A DNA stretch of 64,000 bases, from the NCBI GenBank assembly GCA_000703065.1, contig JNLK01000001.1, positions 2,502,001 through 2,566,000 on the forward strand. Direction: 5' to 3'. This document shows, piece by piece, positions 29,255 to 37,441 of the stretch. Positions within the stretch are counted from its first letter, which is position 1. Each line of letters starts with the position of its first letter. Below the pieces are notes generated by a model. That model saw only the letters and a list, made by a program, of their open reading frames with translations. It was not told where the DNA came from and did no database searches. A program made the position numbers and the translations under genes. Source of the DNA: Lachnospiraceae bacterium AC2029 (lineage in GTDB: Bacteria; Bacillota; Clostridia; Lachnospirales; Lachnospiraceae).

Positions 29255-31450
29255 TTGAAAAGAGTATTTATAGCCGAGAAACCCAGCGTCGCGCAGCAGT
29301 TTGCGACGGCGCTGGGAATTCGCGGTGCAAGAAATAACGGCTATATCGAAGAGGGAGATACGATCGTAACCTGGTGTGTGGGACATCTCATCACCATGAG
29401 CTATCCGGAGGTTTACGATCCGGAGCTGAAGAAGTGGCGGATGGATACGCTGCCCTTTCTTCCGGAGACCTATAAGTACGAGGTAATCCCCGCGGTAGCC
29501 AAACAGTTTAAGATCGTAAAGGAGCTTCTGAACCGGGACGATGTGGAATCTATCTATGTCTGCACCGACTCCGGGCGGGAAGGAGAGTATATATACCGCC
29601 TGGTGGATCAGATGGCGGAGGTGCCGGCAACGAAGAAGAAGTACCGCGTGTGGATCGATTCCCAGACGGACGAGGAGATCCTCCGGGGGATCCGGGAGGC
29701 GAAGCCTCTCTCGGAGTATGATTCCCTTTCGGATGCAGCCTATCTTCGGGCAAAGGAAGACTACCTGATGGGGATCAATTTCTCCCGTGCGCTGTCCCTG
29801 AAATATGCCTGGAAGGTGAAGGAGTATCTGGGAATGGACCGCTGCGTGATCGCCGTAGGCCGGGTGATGACCTGTGTTCTGGGCATGATCGTGGAACGTG
29901 AGCGAAGCATCCGGTCCTTTGTTCCCACCCCCTTCTACCGGGTAGTGGCCCGTGTGGGAAAGAAGCCGGAGGAGGCTGACAATACCACACTCTTTGACGC
30001 TGAGTGGAGGGTGGTTCCCGGAAGCAGGTACGAAGGAAGTCCGGAACTGTATAAGGAAAATGGGTTCCGGAAGAAGGAAACGGCTGAAGAGCTGATCCGG
30101 CATCTGGATGAACCGGTACCTGTTACCCTGAAGGTTGAGAAGCTGACGAAGAAGACGGAGAAGAAGAATCCTCCGCTGCTTTACAACCTGGCGGAGCTGC
30201 AGAATGACTGTTCAAGGTTCTTCAAGATCAATCCGTCCCAGACGCTGGAGATCGTCCAGGAGCTTTACGAGAAGAAGATGGTTACCTATCCGAGAACGGA
30301 TGCCCGAGTTCTTTCCACCGCGGTGGCGAAGGAGATCCAGAAGAATCTCCGGGGTCTCGGAAGCTATCCGGAGCTTGGCGGTTTCGCAAACTACGTGGTG
30401 CAGCAGGGAGGCTACAAGGGACTGGCAAAGTCCCGGTATGTAAATGACAAGCAGATCACCGATCACTACGCCATCATACCCACCGGGCAGGGCGTAGGAC
30501 AGGCAGCTTCACTTCCCCGTGTCAAGGCGGGAGTCTACGATCTGATCGTACGGCGGTTCCTGTCCATCTTCTATCCGGCAGCGGAGTATCAGAAGGTGGC
30601 CATCGAGCTGGTACGTCATGAGGAACATTTCTTCGCGAACTTCAAAAGCCTGCTGAAGCCCGGGTACCTTCAGATCGCCGACCGGAATTTCGGAAAGAAG
30701 AAGGAGAAGACGGAGAAGGAACAGCAGGATACAGATGCGGAGGGTACGGAGAAGCCGAAGGCGGAGGAAGAAGGAGAACGCACCATGGATCCGGAGGAGG
30801 CTGCACGGCTGGTGGAAGGACTTCGGAAGGGAAGTGTTCTTTCCTGCAACGGCTTTGCTGTCCGGGAGGGAGAGACCACGCCTCCGAAACGGTATGCCTC
30901 CGGTTCCCTGATCCTGGCCATGGAAAATGCAGGACAGCTGATCGAGGATGAGGAACTTCGTGAGCAGATCAAGGGCGCCGGCATCGGAACCTCCGCTACC
31001 AGAGATGCGATCATCAGTAAGCTGGTTAAGAATGAATATATTGCGCTGAATCAGAAGACACAGATCATCACGCCCACATTTCTGGGAGAGATCATCTATG
31101 ACTGCGTGCTGTATTCCATCCGCGGACTGCTCCGGGCAGATCTGACAGCCAGCTGGGAGAAGGGGCTTGCCGGGGTTGCGGACGGAAGCATCTCCTCGGG
31201 TGAGTATATGACAAAGATGACGGACTACGTGTCGAAGTACACGAATTACGTGAAGGGGCTGAACAATCAGAACCAGATCACCCGTGTCTTCGATCAGACG
31301 AAGCCCTTCTATGCCGAAAAGAAAACGGCAAAGAGAAATACGAAGAAGGGCGGCACCAAAGCAGGTGCCGCTGACAAAGGAAACGGCAGGGCAGATGCCG
31401 CTGAGAAAAGCAGCGGGAAAACAGAAAATAAAGAAGAGCAGGAGGCGTAA
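29255..31450 (+). CDS. topB: DNA topoisomerase III (type IA)
   Basis: 731 residues, TTG start after CGAAGGAG. TOPRIM motif at the N-terminus (MKRVFIAEKPSVAQQFA; CTDSGREGEYIYRLV) and the active-site tyrosine Y345 in VTYPRTDAR. An acidic/basic insert of about 35 residues (around 478-515) interrupts the core, and the C-terminal 40 residues are Lys/Ala/Gly-rich instead of zinc ribbons. It relaxes or decatenates single-strand-containing DNA. A chromosomal house-keeping copy is possible, although topB is often also plasmid or ICE borne; no mobility genes are adjacent. Confidence 0.93.
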   Translation: MKRVFIAEKPSVAQQFATALGIRGARNNGYIEEGDTIVTWCVGHLITMSYPEVYDPELKKWRMDTLPFLPETYKYEVIPAVAKQFKIVKELLNRDDVESIYVCTDSGREGEYIYRLVDQMAEVPATKKKYRVWIDSQTDEEILRGIREAKPLSEYDSLSDAAYLRAKEDYLMGINFSRALSLKYAWKVKEYLGMDRCVIAVGRVMTCVLGMIVERERSIRSFVPTPFYRVVARVGKKPEEADNTTLFDAEWRVVPGSRYEGSPELYKENGFRKKETAEELIRHLDEPVPVTLKVEKLTKKTEKKNPPLLYNLAELQNDCSRFFKINPSQTLEIVQELYEKKMVTYPRTDARVLSTAVAKEIQKNLRGLGSYPELGGFANYVVQQGGYKGLAKSRYVNDKQITDHYAIIPTGQGVGQAASLPRVKAGVYDLIVRRFLSIFYPAAEYQKVAIELVRHEEHFFANFKSLLKPGYLQIADRNFGKKKEKTEKEQQDTDAEGTEKPKAEEEGERTMDPEEAARLVEGLRKGSVLSCNGFAVREGETTPPKRYASGSLILAMENAGQLIEDEELREQIKGAGIGTSATRDAIISKLVKNEYIALNQKTQIITPTFLGEIIYDCVLYSIRGLLRADLTASWEKGLAGVADGSISSGEYMTKMTDYVSKYTNYVKGLNNQNQITRVFDQTKPFYAEKKTAKRNTKKGGTKAGAADKGNGRADAAEKSSGKTENKEEQEA

Positions 31451-31476
31451 GGCCTTAGCGGAAAAGAGGAAGAGGA

Positions 31477-32166
31477 ATGAACGAACAGTTACTGGAAGTA
31501 AAGAACATGTATGATCTGACACACACCCTGGCAGCTCCGCTGCTTTCATCCGTGCAGTATCCCTGGGAAGTCCTGCCGAAGATCGGAGACTTCATCCGTC
31601 AGCTGGGCCCCACACTGGGACCGGAGTATAAGAAGCGCGGCGAAGATGTATGGGTACATGAGACCGCAACGGTTTTTGATTCCGCATACATTCACGGACC
31701 GGCGATCATCGGTCCCAATACGGAGGTGCGCCAGTGCGCATTCATCCGCGGAAATGCACTGGTGGGAGCCGACTGTGTTGTGGGCAATTCCACGGAGCTG
31801 AAGAACGTGATCCTCTTCGATCATGTTCAGGTGCCGCATTATAATTACGTAGGTGATTCCGTACTCGGATACTTCTCGCACATGGGAGCAGGATCCATTA
31901 CCTCCAATGTAAAATCCGACAAGACCCTTGTTGTTGTGAAGGGAAGCGGGGAGTTTGGTGACATCGAAATTGAGACCGGACTGAAGAAATTCGGGGCCAT
32001 GCTCGGAGATCATGTGGAGGTCGGATGCAACAGTGTTCTCAATCCCGGAAGTGTTATCGGACGTTACACAAACATCTATCCGCTGTCTCCGATCCGTGGT
32101 TACATTCCCGAATCCAGCATTGTAAAGACCGGCAACGTGATCGTCACAAAGCGGCCGGAAGCGTAG
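31477..32166 (+). CDS. Left-handed beta-helix (hexapeptide-repeat) sugar-nucleotide-type transferase
   Basis: 229 residues. Hexapeptide-like repeats run through the middle (AYIHGPAIIGPNTEVRQCAF; ALVGADCVVGNSTELKNVIL), the fold of acyl/nucleotidyl transferases resembling the C-terminal half of GlmU. The pyrophosphorylase domain is absent. Proteins like this in Lachnospiraceae are often labelled UDP-GlcNAc pyrophosphorylase, but only an acyltransferase-like fold is supported here. Starts 26 bp after topB. Confidence 0.8.
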   Translation: MNEQLLEVKNMYDLTHTLAAPLLSSVQYPWEVLPKIGDFIRQLGPTLGPEYKKRGEDVWVHETATVFDSAYIHGPAIIGPNTEVRQCAFIRGNALVGADCVVGNSTELKNVILFDHVQVPHYNYVGDSVLGYFSHMGAGSITSNVKSDKTLVVVKGSGEFGDIEIETGLKKFGAMLGDHVEVGCNSVLNPGSVIGRYTNIYPLSPIRGYIPESSIVKTGNVIVTKRPEA

Positions 32167-32256
32167 AAAATACGCAGTTTTTATTGTGCAAACTGTTTTG
32201 AAAACTTTACATTATAAGGTAAAACATAGGCAATAAAGAGAAATTATACAAAAATG

Positions 32257-32285
32257 TTGCAAAAATGTTACTTTAGGTCTACAAT
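32257..32285 (+). promoter_or_regulatory. Promoter of the DUF6465 gene
   Basis: -35 TTGCAA (32257-32262), 17-bp spacer, -10 TACAAT (32280-32285), about 80 bp before the start codon in an A/T-rich stretch. Confidence 0.75.
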
Positions 32286-32364
32286 CTGTTACATGAGTAA
32301 AAGAAAGACACAGTTTGTTGCTAGTTAAGTGGATTGAATTATTATCTCACGGAGGGAAAACGAA

Positions 32365-32907
32365 ATGGCAGTTAAGAAGGCAAGCGTAAAGGATCTTGCA
32401 GAGAAGGCAGCAGCAGTAAAGAAGGTTGCAGACGCTAAGGTAGAGGCTGTAAAGGCAGACGCTAAGGCAGAGACCAAGGCTGAGGCTCCGAAGAAGGAAG
32501 CAGCTCCGAAGAAGGCAGCAGCTCCGAAGAAGGCAGCAGCTCCGAAGAAGGAGGCAGCTCCGAAGAAGGAAGCAGCACCGGCTAAGAAGGCAGCAGCTCC
32601 TGCAAAGAAGGAAGCAGCTCCGAAGAAGGAAGCAGCACCGGCTAAGAAGGCAGCAGCTCCTGCAAAGAAGGAAGCAGCAGCAAAGGCTCCGGCTAAGAAG
32701 GCAGCAGCTCCGAAGAAGGCAGCAGAGCCGAAGGTCGAGCTTTTCGTTGAGTATCAGGGTGGCAGCCAGAAGGTTGACGATCTTGTAGCAAAGGCAAAGG
32801 AAGTATCCGGAAAGAAGTCCGTTAAGGTTCTTAACGTATACTATCAGCCGGAGAACAACATCGTTTATTTCACAGCTGATGGCGCTGAGGGAAGCTTCAC
32901 ACTGTAA
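32365..32907 (+). CDS. DUF6465-type protein with a histone-H1-like N-terminus
   Basis: 180 residues, strong ribosome site (CGGAGGG). Residues 35-120 are repeats of PKKEAA, PKKAAA and PAKKAAA, highly basic and H1-like. The compact C-terminal domain (about 127-180; ELFVEYQGGSQKVDDLVAKA) matches DUF6465 of Lachnospiraceae. Monotonous use of GCA, AAG and CCG codons suggests high expression. A nucleoid-associated role is inferred from composition, not shown. Confidence 0.82.
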   Translation: MAVKKASVKDLAEKAAAVKKVADAKVEAVKADAKAETKAEAPKKEAAPKKAAAPKKAAAPKKEAAPKKEAAPAKKAAAPAKKEAAPKKEAAPAKKAAAPAKKEAAAKAPAKKAAAPKKAAEPKVELFVEYQGGSQKVDDLVAKAKEVSGKKSVKVLNVYYQPENNIVYFTADGAEGSFTL

Positions 32908-32926
32908 GACAGACTGATCTATATAT

Positions 32927-32961
32927 AAAAGAGACCCCGTGGATGACACGGGGTCTTTTTG
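32927..32961 (+). terminator. Intrinsic terminator of the DUF6465 gene
   Basis: Stem AGACCCCGTG/CACGGGGTCT with loop GATGA, followed by TTTTT. Confidence 0.88.
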
Positions 32962-33060
32962 TGCACTATGGGCGCCTGGCGGACTCGTGCCTGAACGAAT
33001 GTCCATATGGCGAATGCTGCGACATCGAGCAAAGTGAGATGGCACTCAACGCGACTATCG

Positions 33061-34479
33061 TTAATTGTCTTCAGGTGCGGTCACTCCGCGAAGCTCGATC
33101 TTGGGTGATCCCTTTTTACGGACATAATCACCGGTGATGGTTACCCGGCCGATGGCCTTATCCCTCGGGATCTGATACATGATATCCAGCATGAACTCCT
33201 CAATGATGGAACGGAGCGCCCGGGCGCCGGTCTTCCTTTTTGCGGCTTCCTCCGCAATGGCTTCATAAGCGGACTCGTCAAATCTGAGATCCACCTCATC
33301 CATCAGGAGCAGCTTCTGGTACTGCTTGATGATCGCATTTTCGGGTTCACGAAGGATCTTCACGTACATATCCTGATCCAGCTGATCCAGCGGACAGAGG
33401 ATCGGGAGACGACCGAGAAATTCCGGGATCATTCCGAATTCACGCAGGTCCTCATTTGTTACATAAGAGAGCAGCTTCGGATCATTGGTAAAGGAATCTC
33501 GGAGCTCCGCGCCGAAGCCGATGGAGGACTGTGCCGTAAGCCTTGCGGTGATGATCTTCTCCAGATCCGGAAATGCGCCGCCGCAGATAAAGAGGATATT
33601 TGTTGTATCCATCCTGGTGACGGGAGTCATGGCATTCTTGCTTCCGGAACCGACCGGAACCTCAACCACGGAACCCTCCAGCAGCTTCAGCAGTCCCTGC
33701 TGTACAGCTTCACCGCTGACATCTCTGGAACGTGTCTCCTGCTTCTTTGCGATCTTGTCGATCTCATCGATAAAGACGATACCCTTCTCCGCGCGGTCCA
33801 CATCATTTCCGGCCGCGGTCAGAAGCTTGGACAGAACGCTCTCCACATCGTCGCCGATATAGCCGGCCTCGGTAAGAGAGGTGGCGTCGGTGATGGCAAG
33901 AGGAACGTCCAGAAGCTTCGCAATGGTCTTTACGGTGTAGGTCTTACCAGAACCGGTGGGCCCCAGCATCAGGATGTTGGATTTCTCTATCTCCACACCA
34001 TCATCGGCGGGCTCGGAGAGGATCCGCTTATAATGATTATAGACAGCAACCGAGATCAGTTTCTTGGCATGCTCCTGGCCCACCACATGACGGTCCAGCT
34101 GTGCCTTGATCTGATGGGGCGCAGGGATGTCCTTCAGGGTGAGCTCCTTCTTCTCTTCCTTTTCCCTGCCGCCGGACTGTTCGGGTTTTGGCTTTCTTTT
34201 CTTCACCTTCTGGGAGTCCGGAATATCATCGTTCGGCATGAACTCATTCATGTTGTCGAAGCCCGGCATATTTGACATATCAAAGAAGCGGATGGGGCTG
34301 TGAGATATGGAGTCAAAGGCCTTGTTCAGACAGTCGGGACAGATGTATACTCCGTTAATGAAGCTGACCAGCTTGCCGGTCTCACTTTCCGGACGACGAC
34401 ACATGTAGCAGTATTTCTCATAATCGTCATTATTATTGTTGTTATTATTGTTATTATTCGGGTCTTTCGGATCGGACAT
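33061..34479 (-). CDS. clpX: Clp protease ATP-binding subunit ClpX
   Basis: 472 residues. The zinc-binding domain uses Cys24, Cys27, Cys47 and Cys50. The AAA+ core has Walker A LMLGPTGSGKTYTV, Walker B IVFIDEIDKIAKK and a ClpP-docking-loop region before the arginine fingers. It unfolds substrates for ClpP. Unusual features are ten consecutive Asn (residues 8-17), encoded by mixed AAT/AAC codons, and a Lys/Glu linker of about 35 residues after the zinc domain. clpP and tig are not adjacent. Confidence 0.96.
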   Translation of the reverse strand: MSDPKDPNNNNNNNNNNDDYEKYCYMCRRPESETGKLVSFINGVYICPDCLNKAFDSISHSPIRFFDMSNMPGFDNMNEFMPNDDIPDSQKVKKRKPKPEQSGGREKEEKKELTLKDIPAPHQIKAQLDRHVVGQEHAKKLISVAVYNHYKRILSEPADDGVEIEKSNILMLGPTGSGKTYTVKTIAKLLDVPLAITDATSLTEAGYIGDDVESVLSKLLTAAGNDVDRAEKGIVFIDEIDKIAKKQETRSRDVSGEAVQQGLLKLLEGSVVEVPVGSGSKNAMTPVTRMDTTNILFICGGAFPDLEKIITARLTAQSSIGFGAELRDSFTNDPKLLSYVTNEDLREFGMIPEFLGRLPILCPLDQLDQDMYVKILREPENAIIKQYQKLLLMDEVDLRFDESAYEAIAEEAAKRKTGARALRSIIEEFMLDIMYQIPRDKAIGRVTITGDYVRKKGSPKIELRGVTAPEDN

Positions 34480-34517
34480 AATGTTTCCTTTCTGTTGACA
34501 GACAACGTGCTCTCTCG

Positions 34518-34546
34518 ATTATATCAGTTTAGGAACAGAAATGCAA
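34518..34546 (-). promoter_or_regulatory. clpX promoter
   Basis: Minus strand: -35 TTGCAT (34541-34546), 17-bp spacer, -10 TATAAT (34518-34523). Confidence 0.8.
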
Positions 34547-34559
34547 AATGATTGCACAG

Positions 34560-34588
34560 TTGAAACCTCGGAAAGAGTGTGGTAAAAT
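34560..34588 (+). promoter_or_regulatory. Promoter of the glycerophosphodiesterase gene
   Basis: -35 TTGAAA (34560-34565), 17-bp spacer, -10 TAAAAT (34583-34588), divergent from the clpX promoter. Confidence 0.7.
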
Positions 34589-34641
34589 GTCACGAAACCC
34601 GATATTCGGGGCAGGGGATGTAGCCGGAAAGGCGGCTTGAT

Positions 34642-35361
34642 ATGACAAAGATAGTTGCACACAGAGGAGCTTCGTATCTGGCGAAGCGCGAAAATACAAT
34701 AGAATCCTTCCGACTGGCCATCGATCTGAATGCGGATATGGTGGAGTTTGATGTACGTTGTACCAGTGACCGGAAGCTGGTGGTCTTTCACGACAGTACC
34801 TTCGGGGATATGCCGATCTCGTACCAGACCTATGAGGAACTGAACCGGAGTGCGGCGGAGGAGGGCTTTCGTGTTCCGACCTTTGAAGAGGTTGTCAGGC
34901 TTTGTGCCGGACGGATCTTCATGGATATCGAGGTAAAGGACGGAGGTTATGAGAAGGAACTGGTACATATCCTTCATAAATACTGTACCAATGAGCAGTA
35001 CTCCGTTAAATCCTTCTTCGACCCGATCGTTTACCGGGTGAAGAAGATCGATCCGCAGATCACCACGGGACTGTTGTTGGGAAAGGATCATCCGGGCTTC
35101 ATCTGGCGGATGAAGGAGGTTTTCCCGGTTCGCAGACTGCGTCAGGCAAAATGTGATTTTGTGGCGCCGTTCTGGGTGTTCTCCAGCCGCGGTTTTGTAT
35201 GGCGGATGCACAGACGGGGATATCCCGTGTATGTCTGGACGGTGAATACTCCCGGACTGGTCAGAAAACTGTTGAAGAGAAGGGTGGACGGAGTCATTAC
35301 GGATAAGCCGGATATGGGGCTGGCGGTCCGCAAGAATCTCTATAAGCAGGAATCGTTATAA
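34642..35361 (+). CDS. Glycerophosphodiester phosphodiesterase
   Basis: 239 residues, cytoplasmic (no signal peptide). GDPD motifs are present: VAHRGASYLAKRENTIESF (catalytic His and Glu), VEFDVRCTSDRKLVVFHDST, and near the C-terminus VYVWTVNTPG and GVITDKPD. It releases glycerol-3-phosphate from deacylated phospholipids. A small membrane-protein gene follows 31 bp later. A 16-bp duplication covers the stop codon. Confidence 0.93.
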   Translation: MTKIVAHRGASYLAKRENTIESFRLAIDLNADMVEFDVRCTSDRKLVVFHDSTFGDMPISYQTYEELNRSAAEEGFRVPTFEEVVRLCAGRIFMDIEVKDGGYEKELVHILHKYCTNEQYSVKSFFDPIVYRVKKIDPQITTGLLLGKDHPGFIWRMKEVFPVRRLRQAKCDFVAPFWVFSSRGFVWRMHRRGYPVYVWTVNTPGLVRKLLKRRVDGVITDKPDMGLAVRKNLYKQESL

Positions 35362-35378
35362 GCAGGAATCGCTATAAG
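35341..35378 (+). repeat. Tandem 16-bp duplication at the phosphodiesterase stop codon
   Basis: Two units of ATAAGCAGGAATCG(T/C)T plus a partial third (ATAAGG). A second example, after trmK, of a small duplication located exactly at a gene end. Confidence 0.8.
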
Positions 35379-35392
35379 GAAGAAGGGGTGTT

Positions 35393-35752
35393 ATGAAGAA
35401 GAGGATTTTGGCATATCTGGACTATATCGACCGGATGCTTGAAAGCGGGGAAGACCGGGACTGGGAGGAAGAGGTGCAGAAGCATCTGACGCAGATCGGA
35501 TTCTTTATGCATGAACGGCTGGTTCATCTTCTGGTATTTATGCTGGTGGCGGTATGCACGGTAATGTGTATCCTTGCCTTTGTGCTGTCCTCCGCTATGA
35601 TGCTGCTTCCGCTGATCGGTATGCTGTTTGTGCTGCTGATCCCCTACTGCATGCATTACTATCTGCTGGAAAACAGCGTGCAGAAAATGTATCAGCAATA
35701 TGACGAAATGATCGGGAAAACGAAGTCGTATTTCTCCATGAAGAAGGGTTGA
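35393..35752 (+). CDS. Small membrane protein, unknown function
   Basis: 119 residues. A charged N-terminus with an Asp/Glu-rich helix precedes two adjacent membrane segments (LLVFMLVAVCTVMCILAFVL; MMLLPLIGMLFVLLIPYCM) and a short cytoplasmic tail. The family is not recognised. Probably co-transcribed with the phosphodiesterase. The next promoter overlaps its stop codon. Confidence 0.7.
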   Translation: MKKRILAYLDYIDRMLESGEDRDWEEEVQKHLTQIGFFMHERLVHLLVFMLVAVCTVMCILAFVLSSAMMLLPLIGMLFVLLIPYCMHYYLLENSVQKMYQQYDEMIGKTKSYFSMKKG

Positions 35753-35778
35753 CACAGGCGGTGTTTTCCCACTATAAT
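35749..35778 (+). promoter_or_regulatory. Promoter of the polysaccharide deacetylase operon
   Basis: -35 TTGACA (35749-35754), 18-bp spacer, -10 TATAAT (35773-35778). The leader of about 120 nt contains two stem-loops: AGCGTCCGT/ACGGGCGCT near 35797-35817 and TGCGG/CCGCA near 35850-35861. Confidence 0.82.
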
Positions 35779-35908
35779 CTGTAACAGAGAGAAGGTAGCG
35801 TCCGTGGAACGGGCGCTCTTTCGCGTTTATTTGTGCATTGTGGTAAGAAAATGCGGAACCGCAAAATGTAGGGTTCTGCAGTTTACATAATACGGAGATT
35901 TGTGATCT

Positions 35909-37429
35909 GTGAGTAAAAAGAGGAGAAAACCGAATAACCGGCCCAACCGAAACCGGCCGAATACGCAGTCCCAGAATCCTGCCGCACAGGCAGCGACCGG
36001 GGCTGAAACGGCTGAGGCGGAGGTCGTTGCGGTTACGGAGGACGTTCAGGCTGAGGCTTCCGAAACGGCTGTCGGGGAGGTCTATGAGACTGAGGCTCCC
36101 GCGAATGACGCCGGTGCGGACTATGAGGCTTCGGAGACGGTCGCTGAGGAAGGCTATGAAGCTGAGACTCCTGAGGCCACGGTCATGAATGAGGAAGAGT
36201 ATTACACTGAGGAGGCCGAGGAATACGGACAGGACAGTGTAATGCAGGACGTGATGAAGGAACACACCTTCTACGCACCCCGCAGCTCGGAGGAAACCGA
36301 CTGGGAGGACGATGAGGAGGAAGAGGAGGCAGCCTACAACCGGGACAGTGTGAACCGGATGAAAAAGGCGATTCTGATCGGACTTTTGATCCTGTTCCTG
36401 ATCCCGCTCATCCTCTGCTTCATCCTGTTCATCAAGATGAGTGGAATGAAGAAGGAAATGGAACAGCTGCGTGAGGAGCTGAACAGCAGGAAGGAACGGA
36501 TGCAGCAGGTTCAGATGGCGGAGCAGACCACCGAGGACTTCAGTGCAAGGGATCGGGAGGCCTACGCGAATCTGGAGAAGGAACGCGGCAGCATCACGCC
36601 GGTTCTGCATCAGTCCGGCGAAGCCGTAACGGATGAAGAAGAAACCTCAGAGGAGGCAGCCACGGAAGCAGTGGATCCTTCAGATGTGGAAGAAGGAAAG
36701 AAGATCTATATCACCTTTGATGACGGTCCGTCCGCAAATACCGGAATGCTTCTGGATGTGCTGAAGGAGAAGAACGTCAAAGCCTCATTTTTCATGGTTC
36801 TGAATGACCGCTGCGATCAGACGGTTATCCGTCGGATGGTTGCAGAGGGACATACGATCGGCATTCATTCCGCAAGCCATGTTTATGCCGATATCTATTC
36901 TGATCTGGGAAGCTTCAAACAGGATGTACAGACCGTGCACGATCTGCTCTATGAGATGACCGGTGTGGATGTGAAGTATTATCGTTTCCCGGGAGGAAGC
37001 AGCAACCGTGTATCGGATGTTCCCGTGGAGGAATGTATCGAGTATCTGGAGGAAGCGGGATATACCTATTTTGACTGGAATGCTTCCAACGGTGATTCCT
37101 CCGGCGCAGGCTATACGGCGGATCAGCTGACGGAAAATGTACTGCGTTACGTTCATAACAATACCGGTGCTTCCGTAGTGCTGATGCATGACTTTGATAC
37201 GTGTCCGGAGACCATTGAGGCTCTGCCGGGCCTGATCGATACTCTTCGGGAGGAGGGATATGTATTCCTTCCCATCGATGAGACCACCACTCCGGTTCAT
37301 CACAGAAAGACTGCGAAGGAGCAGGCTGCCGAGATTGAGGAAGAGAAGGCGAAGCTGGAAAAGGCCAGTGAAGAAAAGGCCGAGCTGGAGAGGTTAAGTG
37401 AAGAGCGCGAGCAGGAAGCGCTGGAATAG
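35909..37429 (+). CDS. Membrane-anchored polysaccharide deacetylase (NodB domain)
   Basis: 506 residues, GTG start. A long acidic cytoplasmic region (to about 150) precedes one membrane helix (AILIGLLILFLIPLILCFIL). Outside, after a coiled segment, the carbohydrate esterase 4 domain (about 266-450) has all motifs: TFDDGPS, HSASH, RFPGGSS, DWNASNGDS and LMHDF. It ends in a Glu/Lys coiled coil. It probably deacetylates peptidoglycan N-acetylglucosamine, giving lysozyme resistance, as PgdA does. The folC-HD gene follows 12 bp later. Confidence 0.9.
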   Translation: MSKKRRKPNNRPNRNRPNTQSQNPAAQAATGAETAEAEVVAVTEDVQAEASETAVGEVYETEAPANDAGADYEASETVAEEGYEAETPEATVMNEEEYYTEEAEEYGQDSVMQDVMKEHTFYAPRSSEETDWEDDEEEEEAAYNRDSVNRMKKAILIGLLILFLIPLILCFILFIKMSGMKKEMEQLREELNSRKERMQQVQMAEQTTEDFSARDREAYANLEKERGSITPVLHQSGEAVTDEEETSEEAATEAVDPSDVEEGKKIYITFDDGPSANTGMLLDVLKEKNVKASFFMVLNDRCDQTVIRRMVAEGHTIGIHSASHVYADIYSDLGSFKQDVQTVHDLLYEMTGVDVKYYRFPGGSSNRVSDVPVEECIEYLEEAGYTYFDWNASNGDSSGAGYTADQLTENVLRYVHNNTGASVVLMHDFDTCPETIEALPGLIDTLREEGYVFLPIDETTTPVHHRKTAKEQAAEIEEEKAKLEKASEEKAELERLSEEREQEALE

Positions 37430-37441
37430 TTTGGGGAAGCT

